A DNA stretch of 42,977 bases from a virus, in IMG/VR virus record IMGVR_UViG_3300034012_000349, positions 1 through 42,977 of that record, one strand, 5' to 3'. The position numbers were made by a program, and so were the translations under genes. Below, piece by piece: positions 8,484 to 15,626 of this stretch. The first letter of the stretch is position 1. Each line of letters starts with the position of its first letter. Under the pieces are notes generated by a model. The model was not told the DNA's origin. It searched no databases and saw nothing but the letters and a program-made list of their open reading frames with translations.

Positions 8484-10937
8484 ATGAGCTTGCAAACCGC
8501 AACCAACCCCACTACCGGCGAGCGTGTTGTTTTGGTTGGCGACCAGTGGAAACCAGTTACACAGTCTGCCACCAATAAGGAAGGCGTAAAAGCGTACCTT
8601 GTAGACAACAAATGGCTCACCGATGATGCGCCTGCTACTGCGCCTGCACCAAGCGGTGGGGGCATCCCTGGCCCGCGTGCGGGCCCGTCAGCGTATGGCG
8701 CCGCGCCGTCAAACCCTATCTTAAGATCGTTGTACGCGCCTGTTGTTGGTTTTTACCGGGGCTTACAAGACATCACCGACACTGCGGCAATCGCGGCTAC
8801 AGAAGCATTGGGCATCAAAGGCGCGCGGGATATATCTGCGCAACAAAAACAACAATACGAGCAAAATTACGGCAACCTAATGGGCGGCGAAGTCGGGCGC
8901 ATAGGTGGCCAAATAGTAGGCACGTTGCCGGTGGGCGGTGCAATCGCCGCGCCGATAAAAAAAGCGGCCCAGATGGCCCCGTCGTTGGCGAGATTTTTAA
9001 CGCCGCTGGCCACGTCTATTGAAAGCGCCGGGTTTCAAACCGGCCTTAAATCAGGCGTGGCTAACGTGGCGACAAAAGGTGTAGGCGGCGCTGTAATAGG
9101 CGGCGCGTCTGCTGCGGCAGTCAACCCAGAAGACGCCGGCATGGGCGCGGCCATAGGTGCTGCCGTGCCTACGGTAGTGGCGCCGTTGGTTGGTAAAGCG
9201 GTGAAATACGGGCGCAAAATTGCAGACCTAAAATCAGCCACATACTTGGACGCCGTTGAAGGCAAAGGCCAAGATATTGTCAACGCCTTGCGTGACAAGA
9301 GCGCTGTAATCGTCCCCGGCTCCGCGCCAACTGCGGGCCAAGTGGCCGCGCCTGTTGGCGGGGCCAAATTCTCTGCATTGCAACAAGAACTGTCCGAGCT
9401 ACCTGGCGTTGCCACTGAGTACGCCGGTGCGGCCGCGCAAACCAATCAAGCCCGATTGGCGCAAGATGCGCGAGTCCAACAACGGTTCCAAAATGTTGCA
9501 GGCAAACTGCAAGCAAAGATTGACCGTAATTTGGTCGATGTCAGCCCGTCTGAAGTAGGCGATGTTTTGACCGCCGCTGCCAACGTTGAAAGACAATCTG
9601 TCAAAACCAACGTGACTCAGCCTGCGTATAAGGCCGCGTTTGACGCTGCGGGCGACGCCAAAATCGACATTTCAAATGTCATCGCTGATGCCGAGCGCAT
9701 TCTTGATCGAAAGCTATCGTCTTTTGCTACTGAAACCGCGCCAGACACGGTTCGCAAACTTCTTGGCTTTGTGCCTGCGCCCCCGGCGCCAAAACCTGTT
9801 GGTGGCGGGCTCATATCTAGCAAGCTGAAAACGCCTGCGCCCCCTGCGTTGCCGCCGCAGGCCACGCTGCAAGACCTTGACGACGTGCGCAAAGCAATTA
9901 ACGCCGACATTGCCGCTGCCAGCACCAGCAACGCGCCGATGGCGCCGACAACGCTGCGCAACTTGCGGGAATTGCACACCGCTGTTGACGATGCAATTGG
10001 CAAAAGCACCACTTTGGCCGATGACGCCAAAACGCTGTATGCAAATGCCGTGTCTACATACCGCACTGAATACGCGCCCAGGTTTAAAGAAGGCGTTAAC
10101 GCCAACCTGTTTAAGCGCACCAGTTTGGGCGAAGACAAGATTCGGCCCGAAGATGTCATAAACCGCTACTTCACACCTAACGGTGAATCAGAAGCGCGGC
10201 AATTCACACAGTTGTTTGGCAACAACCCAGACGCGCTAAAAATTGCACGGGCGGGTATTGAAGACGTTTACCGCAAAAAGGTTGCGCAAGGCGGCATGTC
10301 GCACGCCAACTTTATGCGGGACTACGGGCGCACGATTGACATCTATGACAACGCGGGGATGAACTTGCGCCAGCGGTTCGATGTCATCAACAAAGACGCG
10401 CAGCGCTTGGCGCGCGTTGAGGACATGGCCAAAGCCAGCGGCAACAAGTTGGCCCCCGCTTTGCCCCCTGGGTCTAACGCCTTGGCGGTGGAAGCGCGCA
10501 TTAGCGAGTTGACCAAAGGGTTAGACAACCGTCAATTGACCGCAATCAATTCAGTGCGGGACGATTTGGCCCGCGAAGCTGAGTTTGAGCGCTTGGCGTC
10601 CGCAGGCAGAAAGAGCGGCAAAGATGTAAGCCGGTTAGCAACCCAAGCCGGTAAAGAAACCGGCGTGGTGCCTGCGCCGTCTATTTTGTCCATGCCCATC
10701 ACCATCTATAACGCAGTGGTCAAACGATTGCTTGGTGTAGTGGACGATAAGTTGGCCATGGAACTGGCGCGTGAAATGTTAAGCCCGGCGGTTACTGCGG
10801 ACTCCATTCAAAAAGCAATGTCCAGGCAAGCTCAACAGCAAGCAACAAATCAACTGGCAACGCAAATCGCGCCCCGCGCTGCTGCCGCTGCCGCGCAAAT
10901 GCCTGCGTCAGAAAACCGCAACGCTCTAGCTCAATGA
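8484..10937 (+). CDS. Putative large ejection/internal virion protein, 817 aa
   Basis: This is the largest gene in the window, starting 3 bases after the previous stop with AAAGGTAAAAC before ATG. The first 50 residues resemble a short recurrent phage N-terminus (GERVVLVGDQWKPV). Residues 125-240 contain Gly/Ala-rich hydrophobic segments (VGRIGGQIVGTLPVGGAIAA, VGGAVIGGASAAAV) that could insert into a membrane. The rest is long helical, charged sequence. This suits a P22 gp16- or T7 gp16-class protein that forms a DNA conduit, but no lytic transglycosylase motif is evident. Confidence 0.6.
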   Translation: MSLQTATNPTTGERVVLVGDQWKPVTQSATNKEGVKAYLVDNKWLTDDAPATAPAPSGGGIPGPRAGPSAYGAAPSNPILRSLYAPVVGFYRGLQDITDTAAIAATEALGIKGARDISAQQKQQYEQNYGNLMGGEVGRIGGQIVGTLPVGGAIAAPIKKAAQMAPSLARFLTPLATSIESAGFQTGLKSGVANVATKGVGGAVIGGASAAAVNPEDAGMGAAIGAAVPTVVAPLVGKAVKYGRKIADLKSATYLDAVEGKGQDIVNALRDKSAVIVPGSAPTAGQVAAPVGGAKFSALQQELSELPGVATEYAGAAAQTNQARLAQDARVQQRFQNVAGKLQAKIDRNLVDVSPSEVGDVLTAAANVERQSVKTNVTQPAYKAAFDAAGDAKIDISNVIADAERILDRKLSSFATETAPDTVRKLLGFVPAPPAPKPVGGGLISSKLKTPAPPALPPQATLQDLDDVRKAINADIAAASTSNAPMAPTTLRNLRELHTAVDDAIGKSTTLADDAKTLYANAVSTYRTEYAPRFKEGVNANLFKRTSLGEDKIRPEDVINRYFTPNGESEARQFTQLFGNNPDALKIARAGIEDVYRKKVAQGGMSHANFMRDYGRTIDIYDNAGMNLRQRFDVINKDAQRLARVEDMAKASGNKLAPALPPGSNALAVEARISELTKGLDNRQLTAINSVRDDLAREAEFERLASAGRKSGKDVSRLATQAGKETGVVPAPSILSMPITIYNAVVKRLLGVVDDKLAMELAREMLSPAVTADSIQKAMSRQAQQQATNQLATQIAPRAAAAAAQMPASENRNALAQ

Positions 10938-11158
10938 TGGACTACCAAGTACTCTTCAACATCGCCGTGGCCATCGCCGGGTTCTTCGGCGGCTGGACGC
11001 TCAACCGCATCTACATCGCCATCGACCGGCTGGACGGCGACGTGCGCAACATGCCGCATAACTACATAAGCAAAGACGACTACAAGGCCGACATCCGCGA
11101 CATCCGCGAGATGCTGGGCAAGATTTTCGACAAGCTAGACAACAAAGCCGACAAATGA
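10934..11158 (+). CDS. Small single-span membrane protein, possible holin/antiholin, 74 aa
   Basis: It starts in an ATGA overlap with the preceding gene; ATGATG leaves two possible starts one codon apart. One transmembrane segment spans about residues 7-28 (LFNIAVAIAGFFGGWTLNRI), followed by a charged amphipathic tail (DIREMLGKIFDKLDNKADK). Small membrane proteins of this kind commonly open phage lysis cassettes, and a 3TM holin and a lysozyme lie just downstream. A structural membrane role is the alternative. Confidence 0.6.
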   Translation: MMDYQVLFNIAVAIAGFFGGWTLNRIYIAIDRLDGDVRNMPHNYISKDDYKADIRDIREMLGKIFDKLDNKADK

Positions 11159-11610
11159 TCGACCTCACCAAAGCCATTGGCGCGGTTGCGGCCAGTGTTG
11201 CCGCACTGGGGGGCAGCTACACGTTGGCTGACAAGTTCGGTTGGTTTGATAGAGCCATTCTTGAATGGTCACCAGAGCATTTTAAAATTGTGGCAGAGGC
11301 TGGGCAGCCAATCAACGTCACCGTTGCGCGGATCAAGAAGCGCGATGACTGTTCTGTTGAGAGTTTCACCCCGAGCATTCGGGACGCAGCAGGCATGGTG
11401 CATGAAGCAACCACCACAGCAAGCAGATTCAGCGGCCCAGCAGGCCCAGAGATCGACACGTTTACATATCAGTTGACGATGGTGAGAAAAGAAAAGATTG
11501 CTGAAGGCAAGGCAACTTTGTTGGCAACGATCAAATACAAATGCCCCGAGGGCGAGCGCGTTGTGCAGTACCCGCGCCATACCAACCTTAGTTTTGAATT
11601 GAAAGGTTAA
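11155..11610 (+). CDS. Membrane-anchored protein of lysis region, 151 aa
   Basis: It begins in an ATGA overlap. Residues 5-25 are a weakly hydrophobic helix (IGAVAASVAALGGSYTLA) that could be a signal anchor. Residues 40-151 look like a beta-sandwich with two cysteines (CSVESF and YKCPEG) that could form a disulfide outside the cytoplasm. Its place between a small membrane protein and the holin suggests a role in lysis or envelope interaction. A spanin function is possible but not supported by any motif. Confidence 0.5.
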   Translation: MIDLTKAIGAVAASVAALGGSYTLADKFGWFDRAILEWSPEHFKIVAEAGQPINVTVARIKKRDDCSVESFTPSIRDAAGMVHEATTTASRFSGPAGPEIDTFTYQLTMVRKEKIAEGKATLLATIKYKCPEGERVVQYPRHTNLSFELKG

Positions 11611-11612
11611 GC

Positions 11613-12119
11613 ATGCTGACCCTGTTCTCCAGCCTAATCAGCTTCCTGATGGGCGGCCTGCCCAAAATCCTTGAGCTATTCCAAGACCGCGCTGACAAGA
11701 AGCATGAGTTGGCGCTCGCCGCCATGCAAACCGAGCGCGAGCTCACGCTAAAGAAAGCCGGCCTGGAAGCGCAAGAGCGCATCGAGCACATCCAGACTGA
11801 GCAGATTCAGATCAACGCCGAGGTCACCAACAACCAGACGGCCATGCAAGAGCGCCAGGCGCTCTACGCGCACGATATTGCGCTGGGCCAAGGCGCCAGC
11901 ATCTGGGTGACCAACATGCGCGCAGCGACCCGTAGCGTCATCACCTACGGCATGTTCATCATGTTCATGTTCGTCGAGGTCTTTGGTTTTTATTACGCCT
12001 GGCATACAGACGTGGCCTTTGATGTGGCGCTCAATCACCTGTGGGACGATGAGACCCAGATCATCTGGGCGTGTATCGTTTCGTTTTGGTTTGGCGGCCA
12101 AGCATTTAAGTCGAAATGA
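11613..12119 (+). CDS. Holin, GTA/3TM-type
   Basis: A 168-residue protein with an N-terminal hydrophobic stretch (LFSSLISFLMGGLPKILELF), then a long charged helix (KKHELALAAMQTERELTLKK and on) over about residues 27-90. Two C-terminal membrane segments follow (SVITYGMFIMFMFVEVFGFY; IIWACIVSFWFGGQAF). This is the layout of the holin-of-3TMs family found next to endolysins in phages and gene-transfer agents. It ends in an ATGA overlap with the lysozyme gene, which strongly supports a lysis function. Confidence 0.75.
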   Translation: MLTLFSSLISFLMGGLPKILELFQDRADKKHELALAAMQTERELTLKKAGLEAQERIEHIQTEQIQINAEVTNNQTAMQERQALYAHDIALGQGASIWVTNMRAATRSVITYGMFIMFMFVEVFGFYYAWHTDVAFDVALNHLWDDETQIIWACIVSFWFGGQAFKSK

Positions 12120-12592
12120 ACGTCAGCGCTGATGCGATCAAGATGATCCAGCACCATGAGGGCATTCGGTACAAGCCGTATCGGTGCCCAGCACAGCTTT
12201 GGACAATAGGAGTCGGACATGTTTTATACCCAGATCAAGCAAAAATTCCAATCGATCAAAGAGGCGCTTACCCGCTTCGCCCAGAAGACAATCGCACGTT
12301 TTCAAAAGACGAAGTAGATGGAATTCTCAGACGCGATCTACAGCGCTTTGAGCGCGGCGTGGGGCAACTCATTCCCGTGGCTCTTACCCAAGGCCAATTC
12401 GATGCTTGCGTCAGCTTTGCTTTCAATGTTGGTCTGGGAACGCTACAGCGCAGCACCTTCCGTCAGAAGGTTCTTCGCGGGGAAAAAGACGCGGCCATAG
12501 CGTCGCTGTTGCAATACTGCAAGGCCGGCGGCAAGGTGCTCAGAGGGCTTGAGAACCGCCGCAAGGACGAAGCCGCGCTGTTCATGTCCTGA
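12116..12592 (+). CDS. Endolysin, GH24 lysozyme
   Basis: A 158-residue T4/P22-class muramidase. The catalytic signature is E15 (HHEG), C24 at the site of T4 Asp20, T30 and the conserved GVGH at 32-35. Downstream, LTQGQFDACVSFAFNVG and the LRGLENRRKDEAALF-type end are typical of GH24. The Asp-to-Cys exchange occurs in natural relatives, so it is probably active. No signal or SAR segment is visible at the N-terminus, which implies release by the upstream holin. The gene closes the late unit and overlaps the tail of the opposite-strand gene by 11 bases. Confidence 0.9.
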   Translation: MNVSADAIKMIQHHEGIRYKPYRCPAQLWTIGVGHVLYPDQAKIPIDQRGAYPLRPEDNRTFSKDEVDGILRRDLQRFERGVGQLIPVALTQGQFDACVSFAFNVGLGTLQRSTFRQKVLRGEKDAAIASLLQYCKAGGKVLRGLENRRKDEAALFMS

Positions 12593-12761
12593 ACATCTGC
12601 TTCTTTTTGAAGAAGTACCGAATCACCTGATAGTCCACGCCAAAGCGCTTGGCAATGTCCTTCTTTGTAACACCCTGGTTCCACAGCGTTATGGCTCTGG
12701 ATTCGCTGATGGGTGTGGGCTTGCGCCCGCTGCCTGGCCTGGCGCCGCCTTTAGTCTTCAT
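12582..12761 (-). CDS. Small helix-turn-helix protein, 59 aa
   Basis: Read by eye. The N-terminus is basic (MKTKGGARPGSGRKPTPISE) with the GxGRKP motif common in phage and terminase-like DNA-binding N-termini. It is followed by a good helix-turn-helix (RAITLWNQGVTKKDIAKRFG, then VDYQVIRYFFKKK), of the kind seen in Hin/CENP-B-like domains. It is the last gene of the leftward early operon, overlaps the preceding gene by 11 bases, and runs tail-to-tail into the lysozyme gene. A regulatory role is plausible; its target is unknown. Confidence 0.7.
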   Translation of the reverse strand: MKTKGGARPGSGRKPTPISESRAITLWNQGVTKKDIAKRFGVDYQVIRYFFKKKQMFRT

Positions 12762-12855
12762 TAAGCGCCATCCAAACCATCAGGCAGACCACGCCGACGC
12801 CCACGGCAACGCCAAGGAACCCTACGGCAAACACGGCAAGTATGGTTTCGATCAC
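12751..12855 (-). CDS. Tiny membrane protein, 34 aa, GTG start
   Basis: A GTG start at 12855 overlaps the stop of the upstream gene as GTGA, with GAGGGG 8 bases upstream. After a few residues the peptide is one continuous hydrophobic helix (ILAVFAVGFLGVAVGVGVVC, ending LMVWMALNED). The coupled start and consistent reading frame support it as a real gene. It may be a membrane effector or a regulator of host envelope functions, but nothing more specific can be said. Confidence 0.6.
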   Translation of the reverse strand: MIETILAVFAVGFLGVAVGVGVVCLMVWMALNED

Positions 12856-13004
12856 AGAACACCCCTCATTTCCCAACCTGCAATAAAGTAGTTCCATTTG
12901 GTTTGCATAGCAGGGTTGATGTACTTATCTCCATTCATCGATAGATCAGAATATGTATAGCCCTTTGATGACATCAACGCTGTAAAGACTTGTCGTGCTT
13001 TCAT
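12852..13004 (-). CDS. Conserved small phage protein, 50 aa
   Basis: ATG at 13004 is preceded by AAAAGGAGAACAC, one of the strongest Shine-Dalgarno sites in the operon. The protein contains QVFTALMSSKG, DLSMNGDKYINPAMQTKWNY and a GWEMRGV-like end, a pattern I recall from uncharacterised small proteins in other phages. It is rich in aromatic residues and has no cysteine or membrane segment. Function unknown. Confidence 0.7.
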   Translation of the reverse strand: MKARQVFTALMSSKGYTYSDLSMNGDKYINPAMQTKWNYFIAGWEMRGVL

Positions 13005-13018
13005 GTGTTCTCCTTTTG

Positions 13019-13147
13019 TTATTGCGGTTTTTTATCTTCATCAAACGACATATCTGGTGGGTGCGGTATGTCATCGTGAACAATTACCCCAAACTCATCT
13101 GCAAGAAGTAGTTTTTTGCAAATTAAACAGTAATATCCTTTATCCAT
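13019..13147 (-). CDS. Small CxxC protein, 42 aa
   Basis: It is preceded by AAGGATAAAA. Residues 5-12 contain YYCLICKK, a CxxC knuckle, and the following VIVHDDIPHPPD adds histidines and acids that could complete a zinc site. The tail is acidic to basic (FDEDKKPQ). Its start lies within the 3' end of the preceding gene. It probably encodes a tiny zinc-ribbon-like protein, but the second half of the metal site is uncertain. Confidence 0.6.
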   Translation of the reverse strand: MDKGYYCLICKKLLLADEFGVIVHDDIPHPPDMSFDEDKKPQ

Positions 13148-13301
13148 TTTTATCCTTTTTAATTGGTTCACTCACAATGCGTCCACAAATCTTGCAGTCT
13201 CTGTGGAAGTAGCCGTTGTAAATCCAACCACTACGCGCCCCAAGGTGGCCTGTCTTTTCGCAAAGCCACATACCAAATCTGTATAGCCAAGGTTGGCTCA
13301 T
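13140..13301 (-). CDS. Small Cys/His protein, 53 aa
   Basis: It starts in an ATGA overlap with the 220-aa gene, with GAGGGAAACAAC before ATG. Residues 14-39 contain C14, H19, H33, C36 and C39 (CEKTGH, then FHRDCKICGR), enough for a zinc-binding site. The aromatic N-terminus (QPWLYRFGMW) is notable. It overlaps the next gene by 8 bases. The real function is not recognisable. Confidence 0.6.
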   Translation of the reverse strand: MSQPWLYRFGMWLCEKTGHLGARSGWIYNGYFHRDCKICGRIVSEPIKKDKNG

Positions 13302-13960
13302 GTTGTTTCCCTCAATTGATAATCTTTAAAAACAGATCCTTTGCTTGCATCGCCTTTCCAGCACTCTTTGACCCATCCTTTTACGCCCGATTTATAGGTG
13401 CGCCAATGCCCTCTGACTTGATGCCTTCTTGGACTTGCGTGTGTGCCACCTTGGGGGTCGTTCTTAACCTTTGGCGGCTCAATCTCAATCGTGTGCCAAT
13501 CAAATGTCAATGCTGATTTGCCTTTTGCCTGCCGCTTTTGATTTAGAAATGTGCGCTTTGGTGTTGCCCTATAACCTTGCGCTTGTGCATTGATTTTGAC
13601 CAACACAGCAAGCACCATACGATGTACAGGCTTTACATCATCAATCGTTATTTCTTTGTCTTTTTGGTAAATCTTAAACCCGTCATCAGTTGCCATGTAA
13701 GCATAAGGCGGGAAGTATTTTCCATGCCACATTGAACAGCCTCCAACGGTCACAGAACCTTCGCCCTTAAGCAACCATAGGGCAAAATCTTTCCCCGCTG
13801 TATCAAGGCCAACAATCCCCGTTCTTTTAGATGGAAGGTGCATTAAGAAATCTGCTGGCACTTTCATTTCAAGAGTGCTTTGCATTTGACCAACATCAAA
13901 CCAAAGTGCGGTTTCTGGTTCTGGCGCAAATCTGACAGCTTTTTGCACAAGCGGTGTCAT
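13298..13960 (-). CDS. Conserved phage hypothetical protein, 220 aa
   Basis: Two regions are visible. An N-terminal alpha/beta half (residues 1-130) carries GIVGLDTAGKDFALWLLKG and aromatic segments. A basic C-terminal part at about 165-215 carries HASPRRHQVRGHWRTYKSG and WVKECWKGDASKG. I recognise the HxVRGHWRxxKSGxxxWV pattern from uncharacterised phage proteins, where it may bind nucleic acid. Both ends are ATGA-coupled. No catalytic motif can be assigned. Confidence 0.65.
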   Translation of the reverse strand: MTPLVQKAVRFAPEPETALWFDVGQMQSTLEMKVPADFLMHLPSKRTGIVGLDTAGKDFALWLLKGEGSVTVGGCSMWHGKYFPPYAYMATDDGFKIYQKDKEITIDDVKPVHRMVLAVLVKINAQAQGYRATPKRTFLNQKRQAKGKSALTFDWHTIEIEPPKVKNDPQGGTHASPRRHQVRGHWRTYKSGVKGWVKECWKGDASKGSVFKDYQLRETT

Positions 13961-14493
13961 GCGTTCTTCTCCATAAGTTTTGCTTGCACTGCTAACGCAA
14001 ATTCTTCATCTCCGGTATAGGCTAAGTTACAAAGGTAATCAAGGTCTTGCTCAGTCAGCCCCACCCATGTGCGCTGTGCTGGCTGCTCTGTGCGCTGTGG
14101 TGGGCTTCTGTGGCTTATTGGCTCTCCATCTTCATCAAAATACACTTCACGCAAACTCCATTTGCCAATCACCGGCTCTTGCTCTGTGCGCTGTGGTGGG
14201 GTGGTGAAGAGGGATGTGTGTTTGGCAAAAGGAATGTTTGTTTGCATGAAACCAATGCCTTTTGAGGTATACCCGCCACCATTATTAACATCCCACATCC
14301 ACGCCACAGGCTCTTGCTCTGGCTGTCCATAAGCATCCCGATACAGACCCAATCGTTCATTTTCCTCATGCAAAATTTGAAGTGCTTTCTCTTGTGCCAA
14401 TCGTTCTTTGAGTCTCGCAACCTCACCTTCCAAACCCCTTATGACAATCTTGAACGCCTTGGCTTCGCAGTGTTTTTCACAAGTGTCAGTCAT
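13957..14493 (-). CDS. Phage hypothetical protein with repeated TPPQRTEQ segments, 178 aa
   Basis: An N-terminal coiled coil (about residues 14-48, IRGLEGEVARLKERLAQEKA) is followed by a segment with EPVAWMWD and by repeated TTPPQRTEQEPV / SPPQRTEQPA tracts at about 96-140. The C-terminus has WVGLTEQDLDYLC. Proteins with EPVAW plus repeated PPQRT tracts occur in many phages and prophages without known function. The repeats at DNA level suggest a length-variable linker. Start and end are ATGA overlaps, and the start uses the recurrent AGGGGACAAGC leader. Confidence 0.65.
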   Translation of the reverse strand: MTDTCEKHCEAKAFKIVIRGLEGEVARLKERLAQEKALQILHEENERLGLYRDAYGQPEQEPVAWMWDVNNGGGYTSKGIGFMQTNIPFAKHTSLFTTPPQRTEQEPVIGKWSLREVYFDEDGEPISHRSPPQRTEQPAQRTWVGLTEQDLDYLCNLAYTGDEEFALAVQAKLMEKNA

Positions 14494-14660
14494 GCTTGTC
14501 CCCTTGCTCTGATATGTTCAGCTTGCTCATGAATCAAAAAAATAGATGGCTGTTCAATTCTCTTAAGGTAGACCAAGCGGTCTATATATGGCTTTGCCAT
14601 CTTCTCGTACTCCAAACGGATAAGATTAATCTGTTGTACTAAGTATTCCTGTTCAGTCAT
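14490..14660 (-). CDS. Small helical protein, 56 aa
   Basis: It starts at 14660 in an ATGA overlap with AGGGGACAAGC before it, and ends with codons for RARGQA and TGA, again in an ATGA overlap. The protein is mostly helical and charged (TEQEYLVQQINLIRLEYEKM). The last six residues equal those of the protein at 14752-14958 because the junction DNA is the same, pointing to cassette-like assembly of this operon. Function unknown. Confidence 0.65.
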   Translation of the reverse strand: MTEQEYLVQQINLIRLEYEKMAKPYIDRLVYLKRIEQPSIFLIHEQAEHIRARGQA

Positions 14661-14755
14661 GCTTGTCCCCTATAAGCACTACACCACAATACAGTAATTC
14701 TTCGTTTAATGTTTGTTTTGTGACAAACTTTATGAGTGCATTTTTCACACTTCAT
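14657..14755 (-). CDS. Tiny cysteine-rich protein, 32 aa
   Basis: MKCEKCTHKVCHKTN at the start gives C3, C6, H8, C11 and H12, a compact set of metal ligands, and a further Cys lies near residue 25. It starts and ends in ATGA overlaps with the recurrent AGGGGACAAGC leader on both sides. The short length invites doubt, but the perfect coupling on both sides supports translation. Confidence 0.55.
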   Translation of the reverse strand: MKCEKCTHKVCHKTNIKRRITVLWCSAYRGQA

Positions 14756-14958
14756 GCTTGTCCCCTTGCTCTGATTACTTCAGCAACATCACGGCATCCA
14801 TTGCGCCATGTTTTATTCATGTTGGCTTCGGTGTTACTCATGTCTTCACACACCTTTGCACACGCCTCACGCTCTGCGGCAACTGCTTCATCAATCGCCA
14901 TTTGCATCATGTCCCACAAGTCTGTAGCAAATTTTTTGGGTGTAATTGGTTTGTTCAT
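14752..14958 (-). CDS. Small conserved helical protein, 68 aa
   Basis: I choose ATG 14958 because it overlaps the upstream stop as ATGA and has GGGAGATGTTGAA before it. An in-frame extension upstream to 15087 would only read through the neighbouring gene. The sequence is helical with AIDEAVAAEREACAKVCEDM and WRNGCRDVAEVIRARGQA. The AAEREACAKVCE motif is common in small phage proteins of unknown function. It ends in the recurrent junction element. Confidence 0.7.
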   Translation of the reverse strand: MNKPITPKKFATDLWDMMQMAIDEAVAAEREACAKVCEDMSNTEANMNKTWRNGCRDVAEVIRARGQA

Positions 14959-15104
14959 TTCAACATCTCCCGGTATGCGTTGATGGCGGTTTTCAAATCG
15001 TTTTGCAATTGCTGGATGCGGTCGTCTTGCTCTTGCATCTTGGCGTAGGCTTCGGCAGCAAACTTGGCCAAGTTCTCTTGAGTCCATGTGTCAAATGCTG
15101 GCAT
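14955..15104 (-). CDS. Small coiled-coil protein, 49 aa
   Basis: It is preceded by GTGAGGTAAGCC and ends in ATGA with the next gene. Residues 10-49 form an amphipathic helix (FAAEAYAKMQEQDDRIQQLQ) likely to be a coiled coil. The last codons also carry the Shine-Dalgarno of the next gene. Function unknown. Confidence 0.65.
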   Translation of the reverse strand: MPAFDTWTQENLAKFAAEAYAKMQEQDDRIQQLQNDLKTAINAYREMLK

Positions 15105-15107
15105 GGC

Positions 15108-15302
15108 TTACCTCACTCGCCGCAAGGGCTCGACCACCTTCTCAGGCGGGGGCGGGGGCAAGCCTGCGCTGGGCGCAGTCCAGCCCTGCTTGCGCCAAGT
15201 TGCTTGCACGTCTGAGCCTCGGGTGGGTTTGAACTTGGCGTTTGTCACTAAAAGACTTGGCATCACAATCTTGGTGCCGGGTGGGGGTGTCCAATTGCTC
15301 AT
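15108..15302 (-). CDS. Proline-rich small phage protein, 64 aa
   Basis: It starts in an ATGA overlap. The protein begins MSNWTPPPGTKIVMPSLLVT, continues with RGSDVQATWRKQGW (helical, basic) and ends with a poly-proline tract and a basic tail (LPPPPPEKVVEPLRRVR). The Arg/Trp segment might be a nucleic-acid contact. The next gene starts 3 bases after its stop. No family recognised. Confidence 0.65.
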   Translation of the reverse strand: MSNWTPPPGTKIVMPSLLVTNAKFKPTRGSDVQATWRKQGWTAPSAGLPPPPPEKVVEPLRRVR

Positions 15303-15490
15303 GGTCGTCTTGCCTCCTGTAGTATTTCAATACGCTCGCGGGATGCCCGCAAGGCCGTGTAGCGCTGGTGCAGTCGCTCCAGCACAGACACTCTTTTGCC
15401 TGACTCACGTTCATGGGTCAGCATCTCAAGCACCTTGGCTTCGTCCAGGGTCTTAAGTTCAGCGTTCAGTTTTCGCCAAGTGATTTCCAA
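15299..15490 (-). CDS. Conserved small phage protein, 63 aa, TTG start
   Basis: No ATG lies at a suitable place. TTG at 15490 has GGAGACAAAAA directly upstream, which decides the start. The sequence ITWRKLNAELKTLDEAKVLE, then RRYTALRASRERIEIL-like helices, matches a small helical family I recall from other phage genomes. It has two amphipathic helices with a basic turn, possibly nucleic-acid binding. It begins inside the preceding gene and ends in ATGA. Confidence 0.65.
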   Translation of the reverse strand: MEITWRKLNAELKTLDEAKVLEMLTHERESGKRVSVLERLHQRYTALRASRERIEILQEARRP

Positions 15491-15626
15491 TTTTTGTCTC
15501 CAGTTTAGCTATCAAGTCAATGGTGTGCTGTAACGTGCGCGCAGCGGCGTTGGCGTCCTTGCGGTGAATTTTCAGTATGGATCGCGCCGCTTTGAGTTGC
15601 GCTTTCCACAGGTCTAGTCTGGTCAT
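15459..15626 (-). CDS. Small basic helical protein, 55 aa
   Basis: It starts in an ATGA overlap with the helicase gene, with GAGGAACTTAA before ATG supplied by the helicase 3' end. The protein is lysine- and alanine-rich (LWKAQLKAARSILKIHRKDA) with two probable helices. It overlaps the TTG-started gene by 32 bases, the largest overlap in this unit. Either one of the two is not expressed or both are read from overlapping frames. Confidence 0.6.
   Translation of the reverse strand: MTRLDLWKAQLKAARSILKIHRKDANAAARTLQHTIDLIAKLETKIGNHLAKTER

Noticed and set aside
12601-12630. Terminator between the lysozyme gene and the convergent operon
   Set aside because: A short CTTCTT/AAGAAG stem exists at about 12600 but it is AT-rich, lies inside the opposite gene and has no T-run; I see no proper terminator here.
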